Shown one piece after another: positions 16,905 to 24,968 of a stretch of DNA of 64,000 nt. The position numbers and the translations under genes are program-made. Where the stretch lies: positions 1 through 64,000 of the forward strand of contig QFBU01000003.1 in the NCBI GenBank assembly GCA_003265975.1, read 5' to 3'. The notes beneath the pieces were generated by a model. The model saw only the letters and a program-made list of their open reading frames with translations. It did not search any database and had not been told where the DNA came from. Source of the DNA: Candidatus Marinamargulisbacteria bacterium SCGC AAA071-K20. Lineage in GTDB: Bacteria; Margulisbacteria; Marinamargulisbacteria; GCA-2716485; AAA071-K20. Numbering within the stretch: position 1 is the first letter of the stretch; each line of letters begins with the position of its first letter.

Positions 16905-17183
16905 TTAACCTGTAGTGGCGGTCTCTAAGAGTCTAAATGTGTGAAAATGAATCAGTATAAACCATATTGCATACAAAATGAAAAGCCCTTCAAACGAAAA
17001 CATAATCAGTTTCAACAATAAGTTACCAGAGTTTTTACCACTCATACCGTTAATTTTATCCCACGTAATTTTAATTAGGAAAAGATTTATGCCGAGTATG
17101 ATTAGGTAGCTTACAAAATGTGTATGTACATATGGGTATAGCTTGTAAAAGACAATTAAAAAATAGTGTTGTATTAAGTCCAT
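16905..17183 (-). CDS. Small predicted membrane protein
   Basis: A 92-residue frame with two hydrophobic spans, around residues 22-40 (FVSYLIILGINLFLI) and 55-80 (LIMFSFEGLFILYAIWFILI), and charged residues between. No family is recognised. It sits between trpF and mnmA on the strand of mnmA. A TTAAAT preceded by TGA lies 6 bases before the ATG, resembling the leaderless starts elsewhere in the window. AT-rich DNA easily gives hydrophobic frames, so the call is moderate. Confidence 0.5.
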   Translation of the reverse strand: MDLIQHYFLIVFYKLYPYVHTHFVSYLIILGINLFLIKITWDKINGMSGKNSGNLLLKLIMFSFEGLFILYAIWFILIHFHTFRLLETATTG

Positions 17184-17221
17184 AAAATAATTTAATCACA
17201 CTTAAAACCCAAAAAGCAAAT

Positions 17222-18301
17222 TTAGGATGTTTTTATACTTCCGCCACCTATAACAAAATCGTTTTTATATAGTACCCCTGACTGACCAGGTGTAATGCAT
17301 TCTTGTGGACTTAATGCTTCAAGTTTGACCTCGTTATTATGATGAGAAAGCACTTTTGCTTTAAATGGAACCATTTGATATCTACATTTAATATCGAATG
17401 TTTTTCCTTCTAAGTTTTCATCTTTTCTAACCCAAGCGCAATTTATTAATGTAAATACTGAGCTAACTAAATGTTCTTTTAAACCTACATGAATTGTGTT
17501 GTTTTGGGCATCAATTTTATAGACATACATAGGGTGGGGGACTTTTAAGAATAATCCTTTTTTTTGGCCTATTGTGTAATGGTGTATACCCTTATGCTCG
17601 CCCATTAATTCACCTTCGTGATTTAAGATCGGGCCATGCTTTAGTTGTTTCTTCTCAACTTGTTGTTCAATAAACTCATGGTATTTCCCTTTTGTTACAA
17701 AGCAAATTTCTTGGCTTTCAGACTTGTCAGCATTTATTAATTTGAATTTATGGGCCATTTCTCTGATTTCTGGTTTTGTGAATCCGCCTAAAGGAAAAAG
17801 GGTTTCCTTTAATTGTTCTTCAGAAAGCATATAAAGAAAGTAAGATTGGTCTTTTCTAAGGTCTTTTGCCTTTTTTAGGTAAAATTTACTTTTATGCGGG
17901 TGTTTTGTGATTTTGCAGTAATGACCTGTGGCCACAAAGTCTGCCTTTAGGTCTTTGCCTACTTTTTTAAGCTCATCAAATTTAATAGTTCTATTGCATT
18001 CAACGCATGGATTAGGAGTAAGTCCCATCATATAGTCTTTTACAAAGAGGTCTATTACGTTTTCTTTGAACGCCTCTCTAATATTAATAGTGTAATGTGG
18101 AATATTTAGTTTGTTGGCGACTCGTTTGGCGTCACTGATGGAGTCGATATTGCAACAAGCCGATCTTTTTTCACTCTCTTTAGGCAACAATTGCATAGTG
18201 ATTCCAATAACATCGTACCCTCTTTTTTTTAAGAGAGCTGCTGCTACCGAAGAATCTACTCCACCACTCATACCTAATACAACACGTTTTTTTCGTTTCA
18301 T
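17222..18301 (-). CDS. mnmA: tRNA-specific 2-thiouridylase
   Basis: A 359-residue enzyme of family length. The PP-loop is GMSGGVDSSVAAALL at residues 9-23. The first catalytic Cys is in TPNPCVECNR and the second in QEICFVTKGKY; HYTIGQKKGL also is characteristic. It places the 2-thio group on U34 of tRNA-Lys, -Glu and -Gln, using sulfur delivered by a relay. The MnmD-type methyltransferase at 24033 acts on the same wobble base. A TGCTACTCT extended -10 lies 10 bases before the ATG. Confidence 0.96.
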   Translation of the reverse strand: MKRKKRVVLGMSGGVDSSVAAALLKKRGYDVIGITMQLLPKESEKRSACCNIDSISDAKRVANKLNIPHYTINIREAFKENVIDLFVKDYMMGLTPNPCVECNRTIKFDELKKVGKDLKADFVATGHYCKITKHPHKSKFYLKKAKDLRKDQSYFLYMLSEEQLKETLFPLGGFTKPEIREMAHKFKLINADKSESQEICFVTKGKYHEFIEQQVEKKQLKHGPILNHEGELMGEHKGIHHYTIGQKKGLFLKVPHPMYVYKIDAQNNTIHVGLKEHLVSSVFTLINCAWVRKDENLEGKTFDIKCRYQMVPFKAKVLSHHNNEVKLEALSPQECITPGQSGVLYKNDFVIGGGSIKTS

Positions 18302-18363
18302 AACAGGAACAAGAGTAGCATATATCCTTGAGTGTTGTTAATGTGCAAGTTTAGGCTATTTGG

Positions 18364-19620
18364 TTACAGATTTTTAATTATTTCTTCAGCAAAGGTAAAT
18401 GTATCTTTAATTTTTGCATTTGGCATATTAAAGTCAGCTGTTACGGTTTTGTTTTTAATAGAGATATCAATAGCGTTTTCGATACTGTCTGCAACTTCGT
18501 TCCATCCTATATATCTAAAGAGCATTACACCTGAAAGTAGTAAGGCGCATGGATTTGCTTTTTTTTGTCCTGCGATTGTTGGTGCTGTTCCGTGAGTGGC
18601 CTCAAAAATGGCGTATCCTGTTAAATAGTTGATGTTTCCACCTGGAGATATTCCAATGCCACCTACTTGGGCTGCAAGCGCATCTGAGATGTAATCTCCA
18701 TTAAGGTTAGTTGTGACTACTACGCTATAGTCTTGGGGATTAAGGAGTGAGTTTTGAAAAAAAGCGTCTGCGATACAGTCTTTAACTATGACTTTACCTG
18801 ATTTTTGAGCGTTTTCTAGTGCGTTGTTTGCTTTTTCAATACCTTCTTCTTTTTTAATAGCTTCGTATTGCATCCAAGTAAATGTTTGGTCTTTAAAAGT
18901 TTCTTCGGCTACCTGGTATCCTACATCTCTAAATAAACCTTCAGTATATTTTTGTATATTTCCTTTGTGTGCAATGGTGACACTAGGCAGATTATGCTTA
19001 ATGGCGTATTTAATGGCGGATGTTACTATGCGTCTACTGCCTTCAATTGAAATAGGTTTGATGCCAATTCCACAATTTTCTGGGAATCGTATTGTGTCTG
19101 TTCCCATTTTGTCTTGAAGGAACTTTATTAATTCATCACTTTTTTCAGAGCCTGCTTTCCATTCTATTCCTGAGTAAATGTCTTCTGTGTTTTCTCTGAA
19201 AATGACCATGTCCACATTCTGTGGATTTTTAACTGGACTAGGAACGCCTTCAACCCATTTAATTGGTCGTACACAAGAAAATAAGTCAAATGTTTGTCTT
19301 AATAAAACGTTAAGCGATCTTATTCCTCCAGCGACTGGTGTTTCTAAGGGGCCTTTTATGGCAACTAAGTGAGCTTTAATAAGTTCAAGAGATGCTTCTG
19401 GCATCCACTCGCCCGTTTGGTCATAGGCTTCTCTTCCTGCGAGGCATTTTTTCCAAATTATTTTTTTTTCTACACCGTATATTTTTTTAATCGCGGCATC
19501 AAAAACAGGTTGACTTGCCTCCCAGATTTCTTTTCCGATTCCATCTCCAGAAATATAAGGGATTTCAATAGTATTGGGTACGCTTAATTTATTATTTGTA
19601 AAAATTATTTTATTTGACAT
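18364..19620 (-). CDS. icd: Isocitrate dehydrogenase (NADP-dependent type)
   Basis: A 418-residue protein resembling the E. coli-type enzyme. It has ETPVAGGIRSLNVLLRQ with the substrate-binding Ser, FRENTEDIYSGIEW, and ATHGTAPTIAGQ in the cofactor region. It oxidatively decarboxylates isocitrate to 2-oxoglutarate in the TCA cycle, alongside sucCD. An AGGA ribosome binding site lies 7 bases before the ATG, unlike the leaderless neighbours. The Ser of the GGIRSLN loop is the position phosphorylated by AceK in enterobacteria; no aceK is seen here. Confidence 0.95.
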   Translation of the reverse strand: MSNKIIFTNNKLSVPNTIEIPYISGDGIGKEIWEASQPVFDAAIKKIYGVEKKIIWKKCLAGREAYDQTGEWMPEASLELIKAHLVAIKGPLETPVAGGIRSLNVLLRQTFDLFSCVRPIKWVEGVPSPVKNPQNVDMVIFRENTEDIYSGIEWKAGSEKSDELIKFLQDKMGTDTIRFPENCGIGIKPISIEGSRRIVTSAIKYAIKHNLPSVTIAHKGNIQKYTEGLFRDVGYQVAEETFKDQTFTWMQYEAIKKEEGIEKANNALENAQKSGKVIVKDCIADAFFQNSLLNPQDYSVVVTTNLNGDYISDALAAQVGGIGISPGGNINYLTGYAIFEATHGTAPTIAGQKKANPCALLLSGVMLFRYIGWNEVADSIENAIDISIKNKTVTADFNMPNAKIKDTFTFAEEIIKNL

Positions 19621-19695
19621 TTTTTTTCCTATCTTGGGTATAGTGACAGTATTCCCGGTATTTTTTTTTCTTAAACGTGTAGTTCTTAAGGTGTT

Positions 19696-20493
19696 TTAAC
19701 GTATTTGTAGGTTAGCTTGCTTAGCTTTAGATTTGATTTCGTCTATAGTTAACTCTTTAAAGTGCAAAAGAGAGGCTAAAAGAGCTGCGTCGCAAACGTT
19801 AAGCGCGTCTACTATATGTTGAGTGTTACCAGCTCCTCCAGAAGCAATTACAGGGATATTAACGGCCTTACTTACAGCGGCAGTAAGTTCAATGTCGTAA
19901 CCGGCTTTAGTGCCGTCAGCGTCCATTGAGGTTAATAGTATTTCTCCAGCTCCTTTTTTATTAAGGAACGAGGCCCATTTAACGGCGTCGATTCCGGTTG
20001 GATGTCGCCCGCCATGAGTAAAAACCTCCCATTTGCTTTCAGAGTCTACTTGCACTTCTAAAATGGGGTAGGTGCAGTTAGAATGTGCCTTAATTCGTTT
20101 TGCGTCTATAGCTGTAACAATACATTGAGCACCGAATCGTTTACTGGCTTGATCTATTAAATTAGGGTTTTTAACAGCAGCTGTATTGATAGATACTTTA
20201 TCTGCGCCTGCATATAATACATCACTTATGATTGAAATATCATTAATTCCTCCGCCAACTGTAAAAGGGATGAATAATTTTTTGGCAACTTCTTTAACTA
20301 GATGAAGTAATGTCGTTCTTTTGTCTGAGCTTGCGGTAATGTCTAAAAAGACAAGTTCATCGGCTCCTTGATTATTATAATGAACAGCTAATTCAACTGG
20401 ATCACCTGCATCTTTTAAATTTACAAAGTTGGTTCCTTTAACTACACGACCCTCAGCAACATCTAGGCAAGGAATAATACGTTTTGCTAGCAT
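19696..20493 (-). CDS. hisF: Imidazole glycerol phosphate synthase, cyclase subunit
   Basis: A 265-residue TIM barrel starting [20 protein letters not shown], where Asp11 is a catalytic residue. Further motifs are FTVGGGI, TAIDAKR (second catalytic Asp) and PVIASGGAG. With HisH it makes imidazole glycerol phosphate and AICAR in histidine synthesis. It is the only his gene in the window and overlaps fmt by 7 bases, so it is expressed from the fmt promoter. An AGAAGGA ribosome binding site lies inside the end of fmt. Confidence 0.95.
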   Translation of the reverse strand: MLAKRIIPCLDVAEGRVVKGTNFVNLKDAGDPVELAVHYNNQGADELVFLDITASSDKRTTLLHLVKEVAKKLFIPFTVGGGINDISIISDVLYAGADKVSINTAAVKNPNLIDQASKRFGAQCIVTAIDAKRIKAHSNCTYPILEVQVDSESKWEVFTHGGRHPTGIDAVKWASFLNKKGAGEILLTSMDADGTKAGYDIELTAAVSKAVNIPVIASGGAGNTQHIVDALNVCDAALLASLLHFKELTIDEIKSKAKQANLQIR

Positions 20494-21332
20494 AGTGTTA
20501 GTCCTTCTGGATGTCCTAATAAGTAGTCTTTGTATGGCATTTCTGATTTCCCTTCTGGTTTAACAATTAAGGGTATGAGCTTACTGTCTTCTATTTTGGC
20601 ATCGATTATTTTAATAATTTTACCGTTCTTAGTTAATTTTGCACCAGGTTTAGGTGCGAACGCTTTAATTTTTCCTAAGTTAGTATGGATAGTGTCAGAC
20701 AAGTTTAACGATAAATCTTCTTTAGTAATTTTATAACAGTAACTTGCTTTCTCTTTGTTTTGAGGCGCCAAAACTGCATTTTGAAGATCTTGATTTAATT
20801 GTAAGTAGTTTACGATTTGTTTTGCGGAGATAAGAGCTAATTTATTCTCGAGCGTATTTAAGTTGTCGTTGTCTTCTATGGTGATGTTTTTTACTTCTAA
20901 AACATCACCTTCGTCCATTTTTTCGTTCATTTTGATTAAGGTTATTCCAGTTTCTTCGTCCTGATTGAGAAGGGCACTATGTATGGGTGATGCCCCCCTG
21001 TACTTTGGTAGAAGAGAGGCATGGATATTGATACAAAAATAGTTATCAGTAACACTTTTTGGAAGGATCATGGCGTAGGCGACAACAATGATTAGATCTG
21101 GATCTATTTTCGTCACCTCGCCTGCTAATTCTTCTTTGGATGTGGGTGTGTAAGTAGGAAGGTTATGATTAGTTGCACATTCTTTTACGGGGGATGGTGA
21201 TGTTATTTGTCCTCGTCCTCTAGCTTTATCTGGTTTTGAAAAAACGTGAAACTTTGCAGAGATGTCTTTGAGTAACTTTTCTAGTATTGGTACAGAAAAT
21301 TGGGGCGTTCCCATAAAAATGATATTTTTCAT
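20487..21332 (-). CDS. fmt: Methionyl-tRNA formyltransferase
   Basis: A 281-residue protein. I start it at 21332 ([17 protein letters not shown]), because family members begin exactly there and a TATGAT lies 7 bases upstream; an in-frame ATG four codons earlier overlaps that hexamer. The formyltetrahydrofolate domain has [18 protein letters not shown] with the catalytic Asn/His region, and [14 protein letters not shown]. It formylates initiator Met-tRNA. It is slightly shorter than the usual 310 residues, reflecting a compact C-terminal domain. Confidence 0.93.
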   Translation of the reverse strand: MKNIIFMGTPQFSVPILEKLLKDISAKFHVFSKPDKARGRGQITSPSPVKECATNHNLPTYTPTSKEELAGEVTKIDPDLIIVVAYAMILPKSVTDNYFCINIHASLLPKYRGASPIHSALLNQDEETGITLIKMNEKMDEGDVLEVKNITIEDNDNLNTLENKLALISAKQIVNYLQLNQDLQNAVLAPQNKEKASYCYKITKEDLSLNLSDTIHTNLGKIKAFAPKPGAKLTKNGKIIKIIDAKIEDSKLIPLIVKPEGKSEMPYKDYLLGHPEGLTLC

Positions 21333-21339
21333 GTTTATA

Positions 21340-21345
21340 ATCATA
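21340..21345 (-). promoter_or_regulatory. Extended -10 (TGG-TATGAT) for fmt
   Basis: On the minus strand TATGAT preceded by TGG ends 7 bases before the fmt ATG. No ribosome binding site is present, which implies a leaderless fmt-hisF mRNA. Confidence 0.45.
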
Positions 21346-21529
21346 CCAGATAATAATTTATCTTTTGATCTACAGAAAACTCCTTACCTCAGCTCATCTC
21401 ATTGGGAGATATCTTATCTAGAGAAGATGTGGGTGACGATCTATCCATTAAGTCCAAAAATGCTTAGTTCAAAAATTGCTGAGATTGTTGCCTTACGTCG
21501 TTCAAGTGGTGGCACTGCTCTTTCCCTGC

Positions 21530-21535
21530 TATAAT
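21530..21535 (+). promoter_or_regulatory. -10 hexamer for a leaderless der transcript
   Basis: A perfect TATAAT ends 7 bases before the der ATG, with no ribosome binding site between. The 184 bases separating it from the fmt promoter hold no gene that I can support. Confidence 0.5.
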
Positions 21536-21542
21536 CGCATTT

Positions 21543-22868
21543 ATGAGTATAAGCAAGCTAGAAGAAGTAGTAATTGTAGGCCGTCCCAATGTAGGTAAAA
21601 GTACGTTGATTAATCGTATTCTAAAAAAGAAGAAAACTATTACCCTAAATGAGCCTGGTGTGACCAGGGATTTAGTGTCATTTCCGGTTACAGTTAATGG
21701 CCATACTTTTATGTTGATTGATAGTGGTGGCGTTTCTATGCAGAAAAAAGAAACTGACCTTATTCAGGTTGAAGTTGTAGAAAAAGTTAAAATGGCTATC
21801 AAAAATGCCACTAAAGTGATTATGGTGGTTGATGGTCACAATGGCTTGCAAACTGAAGATAGGGATATGGCTAAATTTCTGCGTCCATATCAAGATAAAG
21901 TAATTTTAGCTGTTAATAAAATGGACAATAAACAAAGACATGATCAACTTTCAGAATTTTTAAAACTCGGGTTTAAAGAGTTATTTCCAATATCTTCTGT
22001 TCAAGGCCATGGTGTTGAGGTAATGCTTAAAACACTTACAGATGGTCTTGCGAAGGGATCTAGAAAAGAACTTGAAGCAGTATATAACATCTCATTTTTG
22101 GGATGCCCAAATGTAGGTAAGTCTAGTTTGCTTAATGCTATTGTTGAAGAAGACAAGGTGATTGTGTCAGATGTAGAAGGGACCACCAGAGATAGTGTGT
22201 CAGTTTACTTTAGACACAATAAACAAACTTTTTGCTTAATAGATACGGCTGGAATTAGAAAGAAATTTAGAAACGCCGAAGCTATTGAGTTTTATTCGGT
22301 AGTTAGAACTAACAAAACGATTGAAGAATCAGACCTTGTTATTGTAGTAATTGACGCCAATAAAGGGATGTCTCACCAGGACAAACGAAATGTTCAGGCC
22401 GTTATTGATGCCAAGAAAAACATGATTTTATTTATTAATAAATGGGATTTAATGGAAGACTCGGATGTGAAAGAAAAAGGATTTACGAAATTACTTGTAA
22501 GCGACATGCCCGTTTTACAGTACTATCCAATGCTTTATGGTTCTGCAAAAAAAGCTAAAGGATTGTCTGATATTTTTAAAATTGTGCCTGAAATTATTGA
22601 ACGTGCTAACACTAGAATATCTACCTCTCATCTAAATCAGTTTGTAGAGCAAGTGATAAAACGAAACCCACCTACGGCAAAATATGGAAAAGATGTGAAG
22701 GTGTTTTATGCCACTCAAGCTGAAAGTAGTCCTCCAACTTTTGTTATTTTTGTAAATCATCGAGAAAATATCACTAATACTTATGTACGATTTGTTGAAA
22801 AACGTATTAGACAATATTTTGGTTACTCAGGCTGTCCTGTGGTTGTTCAGTTTAGAAAACATAGATAA
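21543..22868 (+). CDS. der: Ribosome assembly GTPase Der (EngA)
   Basis: A 441-residue protein with two tandem GTPase domains and a C-terminal KH-like domain. G1 motifs are GRPNVGKSTLI near the start and GCPNVGKSSLLN at about residue 185. G3 is DSGG and DTAG, and the G4 motifs are NKMD and NKWD. It acts in maturation of the 50S subunit. The stop codon is immediately followed by a hairpin shared with the convergent rbgA gene. Confidence 0.97.
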   Translation: MSISKLEEVVIVGRPNVGKSTLINRILKKKKTITLNEPGVTRDLVSFPVTVNGHTFMLIDSGGVSMQKKETDLIQVEVVEKVKMAIKNATKVIMVVDGHNGLQTEDRDMAKFLRPYQDKVILAVNKMDNKQRHDQLSEFLKLGFKELFPISSVQGHGVEVMLKTLTDGLAKGSRKELEAVYNISFLGCPNVGKSSLLNAIVEEDKVIVSDVEGTTRDSVSVYFRHNKQTFCLIDTAGIRKKFRNAEAIEFYSVVRTNKTIEESDLVIVVIDANKGMSHQDKRNVQAVIDAKKNMILFINKWDLMEDSDVKEKGFTKLLVSDMPVLQYYPMLYGSAKKAKGLSDIFKIVPEIIERANTRISTSHLNQFVEQVIKRNPPTAKYGKDVKVFYATQAESSPPTFVIFVNHRENITNTYVRFVEKRIRQYFGYSGCPVVVQFRKHR

Positions 22869-22890
22869 TTCACACTGTTTCTAGTGTGAA
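22869..22890. terminator. Hairpin at the der/rbgA convergent junction
   Basis: TTCACACT (22869-22876) pairs perfectly with AGTGTGAA (22883-22890) around a six-base loop. It begins directly after the der stop and includes the rbgA stop codon (22870-22872). There is no long T run on either side, so it may act as a weak bidirectional terminator or as an RNA 3' end stabiliser. Confidence 0.4.
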
Positions 22891-23700
22891 ATTTCCAATT
22901 ATTCCATTTTTAAATTCGTTAAGAAGAATATCGTATACTTTGTACTCATCTACTTCCCCACCTTTTACTAGGCATCCTCTTCGTTTTCCTATTTCGTAGA
23001 TACAATCTATAGCTGAGCTTGGTAGTTGCTTAAGCTTATATCTCTCTTTTAACTTGTCTGGATAGTTTTTCATTAAAAACTCTATTACAAATAAAGCAAT
23101 ATCGTCTTCTTCAAAATGGGTGTCTTTAATGGCACCGGTGGCGGCTAAAAGCTTGGCAGATTTTTGGTCTTCAAATTTTGGCCAGAGAATTCCGGGTGTG
23201 TCCAAAAGAACTATGCCCGTTTCTAGAGGTATCCAGGATGTTTGTTTTGTGACGCCAGGTTTGTTTTGTACCTTTGTTCTTTTTTTACCCATTAATGTGT
23301 TAATGAGGGTTGATTTTCCTATATTTGGAATGCCCACAATCATAATTTTATGCTCAAAAAAAGCTCTGTCAGGCGTTTTGACTATACGTTTACTAAGAGA
23401 TAGTAATTTTTTAGCATCTTTTGCTTGTAATGCATTTAAAGCAACAACATTATTTTTTGAACCGTAGTGATCTAACCACTTTTTTGTTTCTTCTGGGTCA
23501 GCGAGGTCTTTTCTGGTAAGACAAATAATTCGGGGTTTGTCTTTGAGTAAGCTGTCAATTAATGGGTTTTTACTCGCTTCTGGAATGCGGGCGTCTCTTA
23601 GTTCTATAACAATATCAACTGTTGGGAGCGTCTTTTGAAATTCTCTTCTAGTTTTGGTCATATGACCTGGAAACCATTGTATATTAGCCTGACTTTTCAT
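22870..23700 (-). CDS. rbgA: Ribosome biogenesis GTPase, RbgA/YlqF type
   Basis: A 276-residue circularly permuted GTPase. The start at 23700 gives MKSQANIQWFPGHMTKT, the family opening; a longer frame only adds basic residues from the overlapping gene. The motif order is G4, G1 (GIPNIGKSTLINTL), then G3 (LDTPGILWP), as expected. It promotes a late step of 50S assembly. The G4 motif reads TRKD where most relatives have NKxD, which could weaken guanine specificity. It overlaps the end of the release-factor-like gene by 17 bases and is the last gene of a three-gene operon. Confidence 0.9.
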   Translation of the reverse strand: MKSQANIQWFPGHMTKTRREFQKTLPTVDIVIELRDARIPEASKNPLIDSLLKDKPRIICLTRKDLADPEETKKWLDHYGSKNNVVALNALQAKDAKKLLSLSKRIVKTPDRAFFEHKIMIVGIPNIGKSTLINTLMGKKRTKVQNKPGVTKQTSWIPLETGIVLLDTPGILWPKFEDQKSAKLLAATGAIKDTHFEEDDIALFVIEFLMKNYPDKLKERYKLKQLPSSAIDCIYEIGKRRGCLVKGGEVDEYKVYDILLNEFKNGIIGNFTLETV

Positions 23701-24040
23701 TGTGTCTCTTCTTTCTTTTCTTTTTTTGTTTCTGAATCTTGGCAATATTTTTGGCTTTTTGAGAGAGGGTTCCGTTTTTTAGCGTATCTAGTTTTTCGCA
23801 GAGTAGCCGTCTTGCAAAGAACCTATTTAATTCTCTTGAGCGTGATTTTTGGCACTTAATAGTCATTTGAGAAGTGCTGTGCTTTAGTATAACGCAATTA
23901 TTGGTTTTATTTTGTTTTTGTCCTCCCTTTCCTGATCCATGTACGAACGTTTCTTCTAGGTCGTCTTCAAAAACATCTAAGCTTTTCATTAGCGTTTTTA
24001 ATTCTTCTTTTTTTTTATCGCTGGGTAATTCGTTACTCAT
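23684..24040 (-). CDS. arfB: Release-factor-like peptidyl-tRNA hydrolase (ArfB type)
   Basis: A 118-residue protein with the GGQ motif in HGSGKGGQKQNKTNN and a highly basic C-terminal tail (KKRKKRHNEK). This is the size and layout of stand-alone RF-1 domain proteins such as ArfB/YaeJ, which release peptides from ribosomes stalled without a stop codon. The codon-recognition domain of RF1/RF2 is absent. It overlaps mnmD upstream by 8 bases and rbgA downstream. A specific paralogue class other than ArfB is possible. Confidence 0.82.
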   Translation of the reverse strand: MSNELPSDKKKEELKTLMKSLDVFEDDLEETFVHGSGKGGQKQNKTNNCVILKHSTSQMTIKCQKSRSRELNRFFARRLLCEKLDTLKNGTLSQKAKNIAKIQKQKKKRKKRHNEKSG

Positions 24041-24719
24041 TTTTTATAGCCCTGGTCATCTCTCTTTTTCCGGGTGGGCCGGGAAGTGTCTCTACTGTAA
24101 ATCCACATGTCTTTAAGTGTCTTTTAACTTCACCTTTTGCACAAAAAGTTACTAGAATCCCTCCTGGTTTTAGTAGAGAATAGGCAAGCCTAAAACAACT
24201 TTCAGTCCACATTTTCTCCTGTGCTCTAGGCCCAAAAGCATCGTAATAAATGAGTGTGTATTTTTTATGTATCCAAGTTGTATTTTTAGGATAAGGGGGT
24301 TCAATTGAACTAATAATTTTCTTAAAAGTAAAAGTGTCGCCCAGCTTGTGTTCTAAATTCGGTGATAGCCTATGAAATTGTAACAATGTTTTTTCGGGGA
24401 GCTTTAATTGACTACAATAGTTCAGTTGTTTGGCAATATCTAAGGAAATTGGAAAGGGTTCGAGTGTTGTATAGTTTATTGACTGGGTATCTTTTTTTTT
24501 TACAAAGGTAAGTAGGGTATTGAGCCCTGTACCAAATCCAATTTCTAAAATGTCTACAGATTGAAGTGCTTTTTCTGAAAAATAGTTTAAGCCATATTTA
24601 ATAAAAACATGTTCAGATTCTTGTAGAGCACCGTGCCTAGAGTGGTACGTTTCATTGAGCTCTTGATTAAGTAGACTTGAGGACTGGTCCGCAGTAGTGA
24701 TTAGTTTAAGTTGTGTCAT
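24033..24719 (-). CDS. mnmD: tRNA wobble-uridine methyltransferase, MnmD type
   Basis: A 228-residue SAM-dependent methyltransferase. Motifs are ETYHSRHGALQESEHVFI at the N-terminus, ILEIGFGTGLNTLL (SAM binding), YYDAFGPRAQEKMW, and a C-terminal LPGPPGKREMTRA. These match the methyltransferase half of MnmC, found alone as MnmD, which methylates 5-aminomethyl-2-thiouridine at position 34. The FAD oxidase half is absent. It complements mnmA at 17222. It heads the mnmD-arfB-rbgA operon and diverges from the CLC gene. Confidence 0.87.
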   Translation of the reverse strand: MTQLKLITTADQSSSLLNQELNETYHSRHGALQESEHVFIKYGLNYFSEKALQSVDILEIGFGTGLNTLLTFVKKKDTQSINYTTLEPFPISLDIAKQLNYCSQLKLPEKTLLQFHRLSPNLEHKLGDTFTFKKIISSIEPPYPKNTTWIHKKYTLIYYDAFGPRAQEKMWTESCFRLAYSLLKPGGILVTFCAKGEVKRHLKTCGFTVETLPGPPGKREMTRAIKNE

Positions 24720-24848
24720 GGTGAATGTTTTTCTTGTGTCTACCTTTTAATTGCACTATGTTGATTCAGTATCTATTTACAATTATTTTAACTGCAATAT
24801 ATACATTTTACTATTATTTGGTATTTTTAGTGAAATTTAAAATTGAAT

Positions 24849-24877
24849 TTGACGATAACTTAATAAGTTAATAAATT
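24849..24877 (+). promoter_or_regulatory. Promoter with palindromic operator before the CLC gene
   Basis: TTGACG (24849-24854) and TAAATT (24872-24877) are 17 bases apart. The spacer contains a perfect inverted repeat, TAACTT-AAT-AAGTTA, at 24856-24870. A GGAG ribosome binding site (24887-24890) and an ATG (24897) follow. A repressor bound to the palindrome would block RNA polymerase. Confidence 0.5.
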
Positions 24878-24896
24878 TTTTTTACTGGAGTTTGTC

Positions 24897-24968
24897 ATGG
24901 GTAATAGTTCAAGACGTAGGTTTCTAGTATTAACAGAAGAATCTTTGATTTTTTTTGAGTATTTTTAA
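24897..24968 (+). other. 5' segment of the CLC gene cut off by a one-base shift in a T8 run
   Basis: The ATG at 24897 has a GGAG site 6 bases upstream and reads MGNSSRRRFLVLTEESLIFF before stopping at 24968. Removing one T from the run of eight at 24949-24956 joins it in frame to the downstream CLC frame. The promoter and ribosome binding site serve this ATG, so it is probably the real start. Slippage on the T run or a consensus error would explain the break. Confidence 0.5.

Noticed and set aside
21345..21529. Reading frames on both strands between fmt and der
   Set aside because: Both are short and interrupted, lack ribosome binding sites and overlap the two promoters. No product is recognised.
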